Made by a program: the position numbers and the translations under genes. The notes below the pieces were generated by a model, which saw only the letters and a list, made by a program, of their open reading frames with translations, did no database searches and was not told the origin of the DNA. Positions 1 through 5,660 of a stretch of 5,660 nt of DNA are shown here, piece by piece. Numbering within the stretch: position 1 is the first letter of the stretch; every line of letters starts with the position of its first letter. This DNA comes from JAHHLP01 sp041609895 (GTDB taxonomy: Bacteria; Bacteroidota; Rhodothermia; Rhodothermales; JABDKH01), in assembly GCA_041609895.1 (NCBI GenBank), contig JBFIPX010000210.1, forward strand, positions 1 to 5,660. The letters are read 5' to 3'.

Positions 1-1492
1 GCATGCGCAGGCCAGTCACGAACCGCGGTAGGTCGGGGCGAAGCGCCACATTGACGCGCCCCTCGACAAGATTTGAGGTGAGCTTGAGACGCTCGCCACC
101 GTCGGAGAGCGAACCGTAATTCTGGAAGCGCACCAAACCAGTGAATCGACCGCCGTCAACCCGGAACCGATCGGAAATGGTCAAAGTGCGCCGGTCGGGC
201 TGGAGGAAAGGGTTGGCGGCGGAGAAGTAGGCGCTCCCAACCGTGCGCAATTCGGCAGCGATAGTGTGGCCGGGTACGACCACCTTGGTGTTGAAGTACC
301 ACGCAGTCGACTTCAACTTGTCGAGTCGAATCGGTACCGTCGACGCGTTCAGCGTAATCAGCCAGTCGAAGTCCGACGGGTCGATGGGTATGTCGGTGTT
401 AAAGAGGGAGTCGATCTGGGCCTTGGTGGCCGGCCCACGGGAGATGTCATTCGTGGTGATGCTGATCGCACCCCCAGTCTCGAAACGCAGACGGCCGTTC
501 AAGAATCTCGTCTCCAGATCGCTTCCGAGAACGAGGTTTTCAAGAGGGTTTTCGCCGAACAGAATCGACGTGGTATCATCCTTGGCCTTGAGACCGGAAA
601 TGGAAAAGAGCACGGACTCTGGGTGACCAAATCCCAGCTTGACGGCGGTCAGGTTTCGCTGAAAGGTCCCAGGTATCTGTCGCAACGGTTCCTCTACCGG
701 GGTGTCCAAAACGCGGCCCTCGAGTCCACGCCGAAGCCGCCCGATCGCGGTCTCCAGATGGAAGCCGGCGCCGTGAAACTCACCGTGGAATCCGCGGGTG
801 CGGGCGCCGTTCAGAATCAACGGGGCCATCCGCGGGTTGCGGTCGCCGGCGTAGGCCGCGAACATTGGCCCCTCGACACCGATCATGAATCGGTTGCGCG
901 GCTGGCTGACGGACGACTCGTCAGTCGTGAGATACAGCTTTACGGGGAACGTGAATGCAGCATATGCGCCCTCTGCGTCGGCCCGCACCGCGTATGACCT
1001 CGTAGGCTCCTGACGCAGGTCACGGTTGCCGGAGATGTCGGCGTTGCGGGTGTCGATGAGCGTCTTGCCGCGGAAGTCGGCGACGCGTGCTCCGGGCGAC
1101 CGCCGCGGGGTATCGGCCGTGATCTCGCCCTCCACTTCAAAATGCCACGCGAGTTCGGTCAGTCGCTGACCCGAAAGGAGGGCGCCTGACACCTCAATGT
1201 CGTGTCGCCCCGGTCCGAGCTTGGACGTGTACAGGAGTCGCACCGAAGATGTCGTGATCCGGACCTGCTTCGTAACGTCGATCCCATCCAGCATCACCTG
1301 CACCGATGTCTCGTCAAGAGGAACCTCACCTTCCACCGAGACGGACACGAAGAGCTCTCCGTCCTGTATACGCTGCGCAGGCGCGGGGCTCTGCACGAAC
1401 CACTGGGACTCCTGGCCCTGCGCCGCAGCCGAGCCAAACAGCATCAGCGCGAGCGTTGAGACACACGCAAATCTGACGGGTGGGGATAACAA
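1..1492 (-). CDS. Outer-membrane beta-barrel-type protein with Ig-like N-terminal domain (3' end outside window)
   Basis: The frame is open without a stop from 1492 to the left edge, giving 497 visible residues; the C-terminus is missing. Residues 1-25 look like a Sec signal peptide: a short n-region with Arg7, a hydrophobic stretch (CVSTLALMLFG) and an SAAAQG cleavage zone. Residues about 30-120 resemble a bacterial Ig-like module, with a 'MLDGIDVT' strand, 'LGPGRHDIEV' and a closing 'WHFEV' strand. From about 165 on there are alternating polar/hydrophobic strands rich in Gly and aromatics, e.g. 'YAGDRNPRMAPLILNGARTR' (214-233) and 'AYFSAANPFL' (421-430), as in outer-membrane barrels of Bacteroidota-like bacteria. 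The likely location is the outer membrane; the substrate or partner is unknown. It lies 89 bases downstream of the anti-sigma gene on the same strand, so it may belong to the operon or be controlled by the sigma factor. The barrel call is pattern-based; a periplasmic beta-rich protein is the alternative. Confidence 0.72.
   Translation of the reverse strand, partial: MLSPPVRFACVSTLALMLFGSAAAQGQESQWFVQSPAPAQRIQDGELFVSVSVEGEVPLDETSVQVMLDGIDVTKQVRITTSSVRLLYTSKLGPGRHDIEVSGALLSGQRLTELAWHFEVEGEITADTPRRSPGARVADFRGKTLIDTRNADISGNRDLRQEPTRSYAVRADAEGAYAAFTFPVKLYLTTDESSVSQPRNRFMIGVEGPMFAAYAGDRNPRMAPLILNGARTRGFHGEFHGAGFHLETAIGRLRRGLEGRVLDTPVEEPLRQIPGTFQRNLTAVKLGFGHPESVLFSISGLKAKDDTTSILFGENPLENLVLGSDLETRFLNGRLRFETGGAISITTNDISRGPATKAQIDSLFNTDIPIDPSDFDWLITLNASTVPIRLDKLKSTAWYFNTKVVVPGHTIAAELRTVGSAYFSAANPFLQPDRRTLTISDRFRVDGGRFTGLVRFQNYGSLSDGGERLKLTSNLVEGRVNVALRPDLPRFVTGLRM
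1490..1492 (-). other. Probable TTG start codon of the outer-membrane protein
   Basis: No ATG or GTG lies in frame between the upstream in-frame stop (TAA, about 60 bases before) and the signal peptide core. TTG at 1492-1490 gives MLSPPVRFACVSTLALMLFG, a complete n-region plus h-region. The only ATG nearby (1444-1442) would begin inside the hydrophobic core and destroy the signal peptide. No clear Shine-Dalgarno sequence precedes the TTG, which is common in Bacteroidota-like genomes. This start is the best available choice but is not proven. Confidence 0.6.
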
Positions 1493-1581
1493 ATTCTGAG
1501 GCCGGCTGGGAGCCGTCTGGTGGATGTCAGTTACTCTGTTTTATCGCAGGCCGCCGGCCGAAGCCGTCACGTCCATCGCCT
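1493..1581. other. Intergenic gap between anti-sigma gene and outer-membrane protein gene
   Basis: This is 89 bases with no coding potential. It contains a short GC-rich palindromic patch (GGCCGCCGGCC, about 1549-1559) that could form only a 4-bp stem with a 3-base loop, and no T-run follows it on the minus strand, so it is not a convincing terminator. An AT-rich patch (minus strand GATAAAAC followed by GTAAC) could be promoter material, possibly for the sigma factor next door, but no spacing or consensus match is strong enough to call. Confidence 0.4.
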
Positions 1582-2547
1582 TTATTCCGCAACCAGCAGC
1601 GAGTGCTGGCTCACCGGCTGGACGCCTCCTGCATTTCCGATTTTGCTGACCAGGATTTCGTAACGGAGCCCGGGAAGGAACACCGATACGTCAGCCACCC
1701 ACTTGTTTTCGGTGACTTCCTGCGAATCTAAAACTCGTTCGTTAGCTGCGTTGAAGATCTCAACCCGATACACGCCGTTGTTGAGACGGGACTCGCCGGG
1801 CCATGTGAACTGAAGCTTGCCTTCGGCATCTGCCGGTATCAGAATGACGGGTCTGGTATCTACGGTTTCCTGCTTCCCGTCGACGCTGCTGCGCACCTTG
1901 TCGTCAAAGCCGCTCTGGATAGGGGAGAAGCCCGGCAGCGGGACAACCGTCTTTGGTGACGGAATGAACATCAGCATCACGATGACGCCCATCGCGAAAG
2001 CCAACGTTGGCTGCGTCCATCGCTGGTTGATAAGAGTGTCAAAAGCTCCTGCTACGCGTCGTCCAAGTTCAGCCAGGCCTACTGTTTCACGAGGAGCGGC
2101 TACCGGAAGCTTCATCGTCTCAGTTACCTCTGCCGGTGCGCGAAGAGGGCGCGGCACCGGGCTCTCGATCTCCTTCTGCAGTGCCGAATACTGCAGGTAG
2201 CACGCGTGGCAATTGGAGATATGCTCCGTAATGCCTTTTCGCTCCGTCTCGCCAAGCCCGTTGTCGACATACGCAGCCAATGTGGCTTCGTCTACGTGTT
2301 CGCGACCGTTGTGCTCGCCGCGATCTTCGTTTGCTTCAAGTCTCGTTACCATCATGTGCCGTCCCGCTTTGCGAAGGGACTTGACCCGGTCAAGCTCTTC
2401 GCGACAGCTGTTGCAGTACATCACGTGACCGGAAACGGCCCGCTGTACGGCTGCATCGAAACCACCCTGCAGGTAACGCGAGATGTCGCCGAAGGACATC
2501 TGCGGAATCGGACAGGCTGTTTTCTGAATTTCGTGTTCGTTGCCCAT
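1582..2547 (-). CDS. Anti-sigma-type transmembrane protein with tandem ZAS zinc fingers and a fibronectin-like outer domain
   Basis: A 321-residue protein predicted to bind and hold the neighbouring sigma-like factor at the inner membrane. Two zf-HC2/ZAS modules are visible. The first has Cys12 upstream of His41-x3-Cys45-x2-Cys48 (HVMYCNSC). The second has His84 upstream of His109-x3-Cys113-x2-Cys116 (HISNCHAC), in the usual 'DEATLAAYVDNGLGETER' helical setting. A Pro-rich linker (about 128-150) leads to one membrane helix at about 179-196 (PTLAFAMGVIVMLMFIP). After a further linker, residues about 231-321 form a beta-rich domain of fibronectin/Ig style ('LQFTW', 'YRVEIF', 'LPGLRYEILV') expected in the periplasm. 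The topology is therefore zinc modules in the cytoplasm and a sensor-like domain outside. It starts 5 bases after the sigma gene ends, which fits a co-translated sigma/anti-sigma pair. The anti-sigma role is inferred from ZAS motifs plus position; what the outer domain senses is unknown. Confidence 0.88.
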   Translation of the reverse strand: MGNEHEIQKTACPIPQMSFGDISRYLQGGFDAAVQRAVSGHVMYCNSCREELDRVKSLRKAGRHMMVTRLEANEDRGEHNGREHVDEATLAAYVDNGLGETERKGITEHISNCHACYLQYSALQKEIESPVPRPLRAPAEVTETMKLPVAAPRETVGLAELGRRVAGAFDTLINQRWTQPTLAFAMGVIVMLMFIPSPKTVVPLPGFSPIQSGFDDKVRSSVDGKQETVDTRPVILIPADAEGKLQFTWPGESRLNNGVYRVEIFNAANERVLDSQEVTENKWVADVSVFLPGLRYEILVSKIGNAGGVQPVSQHSLLVAE

Positions 2548-2552
2548 GTTGC

Positions 2553-3620
2553 TTACCCCTGCGCTATCTGATGCGCGTCGTGCGCATCGCCGTTAGAAAT
2601 GCCCATGTTCTTGAGAAGTGCTTTCAGGCCCTTGACGGATATAGATGTTTCAAGCGAGTCGTCGTCGAGCCAGTTTCGAGCGTCATCGAGTACACTTGCA
2701 TGCCGTGTCTCTAGACCTACTCCAACGTCTTTCAAGAGTGCATCCACCGATTGGTAGATAGTGTGTATCGTCATCTTCCCCGATCGAGGCGAGACGGGAA
2801 GATCAAGATTTAATTCCTGTACTCTACTCAATATCAACTTCGCATCCAGTTCCTTATCGAACACCATGTCCATCAAGATCTTGTGTGGCTCCGGAAGCTC
2901 CTGGATCAGGTCGCAAACGGCCGTCCATATACGGTCGACGGACTGCTGCAGCGGCAGAGTCTGCAGTGCCGACGCTTCGTCGTGATACGTCAGATCTTCC
3001 AGCGATGACTCTGCCTCACGGAGGATCAAATGAAGGTTGCCGTTGGCCATGAGCGCATGCGTTATGCGTTCCTGAGCCGTCATCACCTCGTCCACCCCGA
3101 GACCCGTCTTCCGGGCTATCGTTTCGGTCGGCCGCTGCATCACCATGTTCTTGAAGACCTTCTGATCCGACTTCTTCAGCCGCCGAATCTCTTCAGGAAT
3201 CGTGATCTGATCTACCCGAAGCTTGCGCTTGTGCCGTATCCAGTCGGTCCGAAGGTTGCCGTGGAGTACCGATCCCACGAAGGTCTCGAGCTCCGATCGG
3301 CCGTCGTAATGCTTGAGCTTTCCACCCTCTTTCTCCGCGTTGTGGAAGTAGTCGAAGATATATGCGTATATCTCGAGGCCTTCATCACAGCCGGGCCGTT
3401 CGTCGGAGCTCGGTTTGACCGATTCCGCGGCCAACGCGTGAAAGACGCAAAAGACGGTTGCCTTGTTATACGGACAGGCTTCATTGCAAAGCTGCCATGA
3501 CCGTCGCCACACTCTGTCAGAGAACGTTTCGACAAACTGATTCCACGCGCGCGCATCACCATCGAAGATGCGTTGGACCCACTCCAGGTCCTTGTCGTGA
3601 GCTGCGCGATTGGTGGACAT
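2553..3620 (-). CDS. Divergent sigma-70-like RNA polymerase factor
   Basis: A 355-residue protein, long for an ECF sigma factor (usually about 160-220). Residues about 14-134 fit a stretched sigma region 2: 'AWNQFVETFSDRVWRRSWQL' (25-44), then an unusually long segment with Cys45, Cys49, Cys58 and Cys78, then 'YDGRSELETFVGSVLHGNLR' (105-124) with 'DWIRHKRK', matching the usual region 2.3/2.4 pattern of Y-x-G-x-S-x-L-x-x-(W/F) and N-x-x-x-D-W-x-R. Residues about 148-192 ('KKSDQKVF', 'PTETIARKTGLGVDEVMTAQ') look like a helix-turn-helix of region-4 style. A second region-4-like unit spans about 230-300 ('ELPEPHKILMDMVF', then 'MTIHTIYQSVDALLKDVG'). A tail of about 53 residues follows. The start at 3620 is supported by an in-frame TGA about 24 bases upstream. 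It is coupled to a ZAS anti-sigma gene, the strongest sign that it acts in transcription. Target promoters are unknown, and a non-sigma DNA-binding role cannot be excluded. Confidence 0.75.
   Translation of the reverse strand: MSTNRAAHDKDLEWVQRIFDGDARAWNQFVETFSDRVWRRSWQLCNEACPYNKATVFCVFHALAAESVKPSSDERPGCDEGLEIYAYIFDYFHNAEKEGGKLKHYDGRSELETFVGSVLHGNLRTDWIRHKRKLRVDQITIPEEIRRLKKSDQKVFKNMVMQRPTETIARKTGLGVDEVMTAQERITHALMANGNLHLILREAESSLEDLTYHDEASALQTLPLQQSVDRIWTAVCDLIQELPEPHKILMDMVFDKELDAKLILSRVQELNLDLPVSPRSGKMTIHTIYQSVDALLKDVGVGLETRHASVLDDARNWLDDDSLETSISVKGLKALLKNMGISNGDAHDAHQIAQG
2556..2560 (-). promoter_or_regulatory. Ribosome binding site of the anti-sigma gene, inside the end of the sigma gene
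   Basis: The minus strand reads AGGGG, then the sigma stop TAA, then GCAAC, then the anti-sigma ATG. The AGGGG lies 8 bases before the ATG, good Shine-Dalgarno spacing, and is made of the last sense codons of the sigma gene. Ribosomes ending on the sigma gene can restart at once, so the two proteins are probably made in a fixed ratio. Confidence 0.6.
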
Positions 3621-3689
3621 CCGTTGTCGGTTATGCTCCGTAGATCAAATGGACGGATTAACGGCGTTCATTCAGGAGAATTCCGAAAT
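3621..3689. other. Intergenic gap between protease and sigma gene, with a weak stem-loop
   Basis: A gap of 69 bases. Just after the protease stop there is a small imperfect inverted repeat at 3671-3687 (TTCaGGA-GAAT-TCCGAA on the plus strand; six pairs with one bulged base). It is AT-rich and has no following T-run, so it is at most a weak RNA hairpin. Further on, the minus strand carries TCCATTTG, one base off the Bacteroidota -10 pattern TAnnTTTG, but no partner -33 TTTG is evident. A sigma-gene promoter here is possible; read-through from the protease gene is equally possible. Confidence 0.35.
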
Positions 3690-5660
3690 CTAGCTTGTGA
3701 GCGCCTCGATTACGGCATCCAGGTCAAGCTGCCCCCATCCGAATCGGTCGTTCTTGCCGGCCGTTCCATCGGGCTGGACCGCGAATCGCCTCAAGAAGTC
3801 GTACGCCTCGTTGATATTCCAGTCGGGGTGCCGCGAGAATACCAGCGCGAGCACGGCCGCCACGCGAGGCGTCGCGAACGAAGTGCCTCGTATCCGGGCT
3901 CCTTCAAGTTCGACGACACCATTGGCCGAGAAGTCAGGACGGATGCGGCCGTCGTTTGTCGGTCCCTGAGAGCTGTGCGAAAGGTCATTCGCGCCGATCG
4001 GAATTACGGCCGGAGAGTCCGTCGTGGCGAGTCCTGCTGCGAGGCTGCTCTGCACGACCGGGCCTGGGAGGCCCTCATCTGGCGGCGGAGAAACGTACAG
4101 TTCGAAATTGGTGCCCCGCTCGCTGGGATCAGGCGTACCGCGCTTGCGGTAGACCTTGACGTAGTACGAGCGCGTTCCTGGATATATCGGTTTGAAGCCC
4201 CGGATGCGCTCCACAGGCTCTGCGTACTCGCTTGGCCCCTGCACGCTACGCGAGGCGTATGGCCGTCCGCGCCGGTCCAGCAAAAGCTCACCTGCCGCGT
4301 TGTAGATCTCGATGTCCAGGTCGACGCGGGGGTCGCCTCCCCAGTCGTTCCAGCTCATGAGGAAGTTGTAGTAGCGGGCGTTGTTGAGCTTAAGCTCAAG
4401 GAGTTCCGCAGACGGGTCGAAGTCGTGGATCTCGTTCGCGTTGCCATCTGAATAATCGTACTGCCAATGACTCTGGGCGAAGTTGCCGGCCGCGACGACA
4501 AGTGGTGTGTCGGCCGTGAGTATCTGTTCCACGCGCCGGGAGAAGTAGGACGTTCCGTCGTAGTGATCGTACGCGTTGGCCCACGACACCGAACACGTAA
4601 TTACGTCTACGTCGAGTTGGTGCACGACGTTGTCGAGTGCGTGATGGAACTCGGGCTCAGTGTCGAAATTGACAAGGTGCAGCGTCGCGTTAGGCGGCAA
4701 ATACTCGGCCAACGCTCGAACGACGGCGGCTCCGTGCCGGGTGTCGGCGCCCCCTGAACCCTCGATGCGCTTGTCCGCACGGAAGGAGTGGTACCGCACG
4801 TCTACGTTGGGCAGCATCTCTTTGATGACCATCGGATCGAATCCGAACTCAAAGACGGCGATGTCGATCGGGGAGAAGACGGATGCATTCGGCACCTTCG
4901 TGTCGAGCGGCCACGCCGGAGCGGCGTCCCGGAAGGCCACCTCAGGTACCGCGAGATATTCGTGGGGCGCCGGTAGCGAGATCGCATCGACAAGATTCAA
5001 CGCTGCCAGCCGGCTCAGTTGCGTAAAAGGAATCTGAATCTGCACCCACGGTCCTTCTACGAGCTCGATGGTCGCTCCGACGGCCTCGATATCCTGTATA
5101 AGAGAGGTGCTGGCAATTCCATCGATCTTCAACAGCAGGCGCACGTTGGTTGAGTCGGCGCCATCCTGGCGGGCATCTTCCCATGCTCTCTGGAGCTCAT
5201 ATGAGAGCTTGTCCTCGAACATCGTCGTAAAGGACGACACCGGAGATCGCAGCTGTACTTCTTCGGTCGAATCTAGAGCCGCAACGCGCACGAAGTAGGT
5301 AAACCCTGACTCCAGAACATCGTGTTGAGCGGGATAAGTCATTGATGTACGGGATGCCGGGACCTGAGTCTCCCAGAGAAGGAGCGCGCTCTCGTAATCG
5401 ATGGCATCGCCCTGGGCCTTTCGCAGCGCGATGCGATACGAGGCGATCGTCGAATCTTCGCTCGTAGCGATCCACGCGAAGGAGGGCGCAGCCTCCATCA
5501 ACATCTGACCGCCTGCCGGCGCAACGATGCGAAGGGACGGCTCGTCGGCGACCTGCTCCTCGACGGGAGGTGCCGGTTGCGTCTCACCGATCTCAACGGT
5601 GGCAAATTGCTCCAGATCGCCGATCGTCGCGACAACAGCCGCTACACCGGGGCTTTCTCC
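3690..5660 (-). CDS. Secreted S8 (subtilisin-family) serine protease with PPC-like insert and Glu at the Asp site (5' end outside window)
   Basis: 656 residues are visible; the frame is open to the right edge, so the ATG at 5504 is internal (visible Met53). Numbering from the edge: 1-40 ends in a Pro/Glu-rich linker; about 42-146 is a fibronectin-like domain ('PSFAWIA', 'YRIAL', 'SGFTYFVRVAALD'); about 148-248 resembles an inhibitory prodomain of subtilases ('VRLLLKIDG', 'WVQIQIPFTQLSRLAALNLV'). The catalytic domain follows: 'IDIAVFEFGFD' holds Glu271 where family members have Asp; His309 sits in 'TRHGAAV'; Asn393 is the oxyanion residue in 'VVAAGNFAQ'; Ser594 is the nucleophile in 'GTSFATP'. 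Between Asn393 and Ser594 sits a PPC-like beta-sandwich (about 414-524; 'FLMSWNDWGGDPRVDLDIEI'). The strings 'LHLVNFDTEPEF' and 'AAGNFAQSHW' resemble a subgroup of S8/S53-like peptidases with this same insert. The chain ends just after the catalytic fold, with no type IX sorting domain, so export and anchoring signals must be N-terminal. Activity is uncertain because of Glu271. Confidence 0.88.
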   Translation of the reverse strand, partial: GESPGVAAVVATIGDLEQFATVEIGETQPAPPVEEQVADEPSLRIVAPAGGQMLMEAAPSFAWIATSEDSTIASYRIALRKAQGDAIDYESALLLWETQVPASRTSMTYPAQHDVLESGFTYFVRVAALDSTEEVQLRSPVSSFTTMFEDKLSYELQRAWEDARQDGADSTNVRLLLKIDGIASTSLIQDIEAVGATIELVEGPWVQIQIPFTQLSRLAALNLVDAISLPAPHEYLAVPEVAFRDAAPAWPLDTKVPNASVFSPIDIAVFEFGFDPMVIKEMLPNVDVRYHSFRADKRIEGSGGADTRHGAAVVRALAEYLPPNATLHLVNFDTEPEFHHALDNVVHQLDVDVITCSVSWANAYDHYDGTSYFSRRVEQILTADTPLVVAAGNFAQSHWQYDYSDGNANEIHDFDPSAELLELKLNNARYYNFLMSWNDWGGDPRVDLDIEIYNAAGELLLDRRGRPYASRSVQGPSEYAEPVERIRGFKPIYPGTRSYYVKVYRKRGTPDPSERGTNFELYVSPPPDEGLPGPVVQSSLAAGLATTDSPAVIPIGANDLSHSSQGPTNDGRIRPDFSANGVVELEGARIRGTSFATPRVAAVLALVFSRHPDWNINEAYDFLRRFAVQPDGTAGKNDRFGWGQLDLDAVIEALTS

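Noticed and set aside
266..997. Plus-strand open frame (243 codons) opposite the outer-membrane protein
   Set aside because: The minus-strand frame here is continuous with a signal peptide and beta-strand pattern; the plus-strand product has low-complexity Arg/Gly/Val content and no recognisable motif.
1549..1559. GC-rich palindromic patch after the anti-sigma gene as a terminator
   Set aside because: The possible stem is only about 4 bp and no T-run follows it on the transcribed strand.
3356..3373. Perfect 7-bp inverted repeat AGATATA-TGCG-TATATCT, operator-like
   Set aside because: It lies deep inside the sigma coding sequence and is explained by codons for an aromatic/Ile-rich helix (IYAYIFDYF); no second copy is seen near any gene start.
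3637..3650. TCCATTTG as a Bacteroidota-type -10 promoter for the sigma gene
   Set aside because: One mismatch to TAnnTTTG and no matching -33 TTTG at suitable spacing; too weak to list as a promoter.
3573..4451. Long plus-strand open frame (292 codons) opposite the protease and the start of the sigma gene
   Set aside because: It lies antisense to a well-supported S8 protease, crosses the gene boundary, is rich in Arg/Val as expected of a GC-rich shadow frame, and shows no domain pattern.
4836..4850. Glu and Asp four residues apart in 'EFGFD' as the Glu-x3-Asp pair of sedolisins (S53)
   Set aside because: In sedolisins that pair replaces the His-bearing helix; here it lies on the Asp strand and the His (His309) is kept in a normal 'HG' motif, so the resemblance is superficial.

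Overview
The window carries four genes, all read from the minus strand and tightly packed. In order of transcription they are: a secreted subtilisin-family (S8) protease whose 5' end lies beyond the right edge; a very divergent sigma-70-like factor; a membrane-anchored anti-sigma-type protein with two zinc-binding anti-sigma (ZAS) motifs; and an outer-membrane beta-barrel-type protein whose 3' end lies beyond the left edge. I see no tRNA, rRNA, CRISPR array, insertion sequence or phage gene. The many plus-strand open frames are shadows of these genes.

The GC content is moderately high by eye. The combination of an outer-membrane protein with a Sec signal peptide and an Ig-like N-terminal domain, a tandem-ZAS anti-sigma protein with a fibronectin-like outer domain, and an S8 protease with a PPC-like insert suggests a Gram-negative bacterium. 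My tentative placement is the Fibrobacteres-Chlorobi-Bacteroidetes group, perhaps near Rhodothermota or Balneolota. This is inference from protein style only; no phylogenetic marker gene is present.

Region by region: 1-1492 is the outer-membrane protein, with a TTG start and an intact reading frame across the window. 1493-1581 is an 89-base gap. 1582-2547 is the anti-sigma-type protein. 2548-2552 is a 5-base gap typical of translational coupling. 2553-3620 is the sigma-like factor. 3621-3689 is a 69-base gap with a weak stem-loop just after the protease stop. 3690-5660 is the protease, whose frame stays open to the edge, so the ATG at 5504 is internal.

The sigma/anti-sigma pair is the regulatory core: the ZAS protein would hold the sigma-like protein at the inner membrane and carries a fibronectin-like domain on the far side. 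A domain of the same general style precedes the protease prodomain. The flanking protease and outer-membrane protein are either co-regulated products or part of the sensing chain. Whether this is one envelope-signalling system is inference. The main oddities are a Glu where the protease should have its catalytic Asp, a sigma-like protein with two HTH-like units, a Cys-bearing region 2 and a C-terminal tail, and two ZAS modules in one anti-sigma protein.
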